The position numbers and the translations under genes were made by a program. The notes under the pieces were generated by a model. It had not been told where the DNA came from and did no database searches. It saw nothing but the letters and a program-made list of their open reading frames with translations. DNA of 28,906 bases from a virus: positions 1 to 28,906 of the IMG/VR virus record IMGVR_UViG_3300047998_000076. The stretch is one strand, 5' to 3'. The stretch's first letter is position 1; every line of letters begins with the position of its first letter. Below, piece after piece: positions 28,663 to 28,906 of this stretch.

Positions 28663-28906
28663 CTATGAAACGTCTCAAGATAGACCACCTGTTAACCTAC
28701 GAAGCAATCACACAAAATCAAAGAATAGCATACGACTCGTGGGATGACAGAGACCATTTGGTTCTCTGTGGTTCGGCAGGAACGGGTAAGACCTTTATCG
28801 GAATGTATCTCGCACTCGCGGATGTTCTAGATAAATCGTATGAACAAGACAAACTTGTTATCGTAAGGAGCGTTGTTCCGACACGGGAGATGGGGTATCT
28901 GCCTGG
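28659..28906 (+). CDS. phoH: PhoH-like ATPase, N-terminal part (cut by window end)
   Basis: ATG 28659 overlaps the previous stop (ATGA); ATG 28665 is a close alternative. The 82 visible codons have an N-terminal TQNQRIAYDSW, then the Walker A loop LVLCGSAGTGKTFIGMYLAL and KLVIVRSVVPTREMGYLPG, which are diagnostic for PhoH proteins. These are ATPases widespread in marine phages, with a debated role in phosphate-stress or RNA metabolism. The rest lies beyond the window. Confidence 0.95.
   Translation, partial: MTMKRLKIDHLLTYEAITQNQRIAYDSWDDRDHLVLCGSAGTGKTFIGMYLALADVLDKSYEQDKLVIVRSVVPTREMGYLP

Overview
The window looks like part of the genome of a T4-like (contractile-tailed) marine bacteriophage. 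All recognisable genes lie on the + strand, are packed tightly, and often overlap by 1 to 20 bases. Supporting marks are a phage-type class I ribonucleotide reductase pair, the start of a PhoH-type ATPase, TATAAATA late promoters of the T4 kind, and a run of genes whose products begin with an F-x-x-F-[IL]-x-E-[AE]-like peptide, which resembles the T4 capsid-targeting sequence. I see no integrase, tRNA, rRNA or insertion sequence. Base composition by eye is around 40-45 % GC. Several products carry signal peptides or outer-membrane features, so the host should be a diderm (Gram-negative) bacterium. The host cannot be named from the sequence.

Layout. (1) Positions 2-4473 hold a secretion and signalling module unusual for a phage: the end of CsgF, CsgG (the curli pore), a secreted Asp-rich curlin-like protein, a FecR-domain periplasmic protein, and a membrane CHASE2-type class III nucleotide cyclase. 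All five are joined by overlaps or near-overlaps. (2) Positions 4454-7915 hold an oxygen and redox group: a 2-oxoglutarate oxygenase, a DUF932 protein behind a strong sigma70-like promoter, two tandem Asp/Asn beta-hydroxylase-like paralogues, a small protein and a peroxiredoxin. (3) Positions 7945-9701, behind a second sigma70-like promoter, hold two zinc-peptidase-like proteins and a RecB-type PD-(D/E)XK nuclease. (4) Positions 9697-19982 form a late block of head-associated or packaged proteins: a possible nuclease, a KxDG ligase-like nucleotidyltransferase, a basic coiled-coil protein, an HxGH-type nucleotidyltransferase with a head-protein tail, several DUF proteins, a membrane-anchored coiled coil and conserved T4-like small proteins. 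(5) Positions 19982-21120 encode a 3-TM holin-like protein and a beta-barrel outer-membrane protein. (6) Positions 21131-26869, behind a third sigma70-like promoter, hold nrdA with a built-in glutaredoxin, nrdB, a zinc-ribbon microprotein, a GIY-YIG nuclease-like protein and two tandem ANL-superfamily (AMP-forming ligase-like) proteins. (7) Positions 26866-28906 hold short early-type genes, a terminator, two more sigma70-like promoters, a strong RNA hairpin and the start of phoH.

How it may work together (inference). Host-like sigma70 promoters with exact 17-base spacers would switch on the metabolic and takeover genes early. The TATAAATA promoters would drive the head-cargo block late. The curli/FecR/cyclase module could export an amyloid-like fibre or open a CsgG pore while sensing the envelope and raising a cyclic nucleotide. 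The tandem ANL pair and the enzyme-bearing packaged-protein block are the other two places where unfamiliar biology is most likely.
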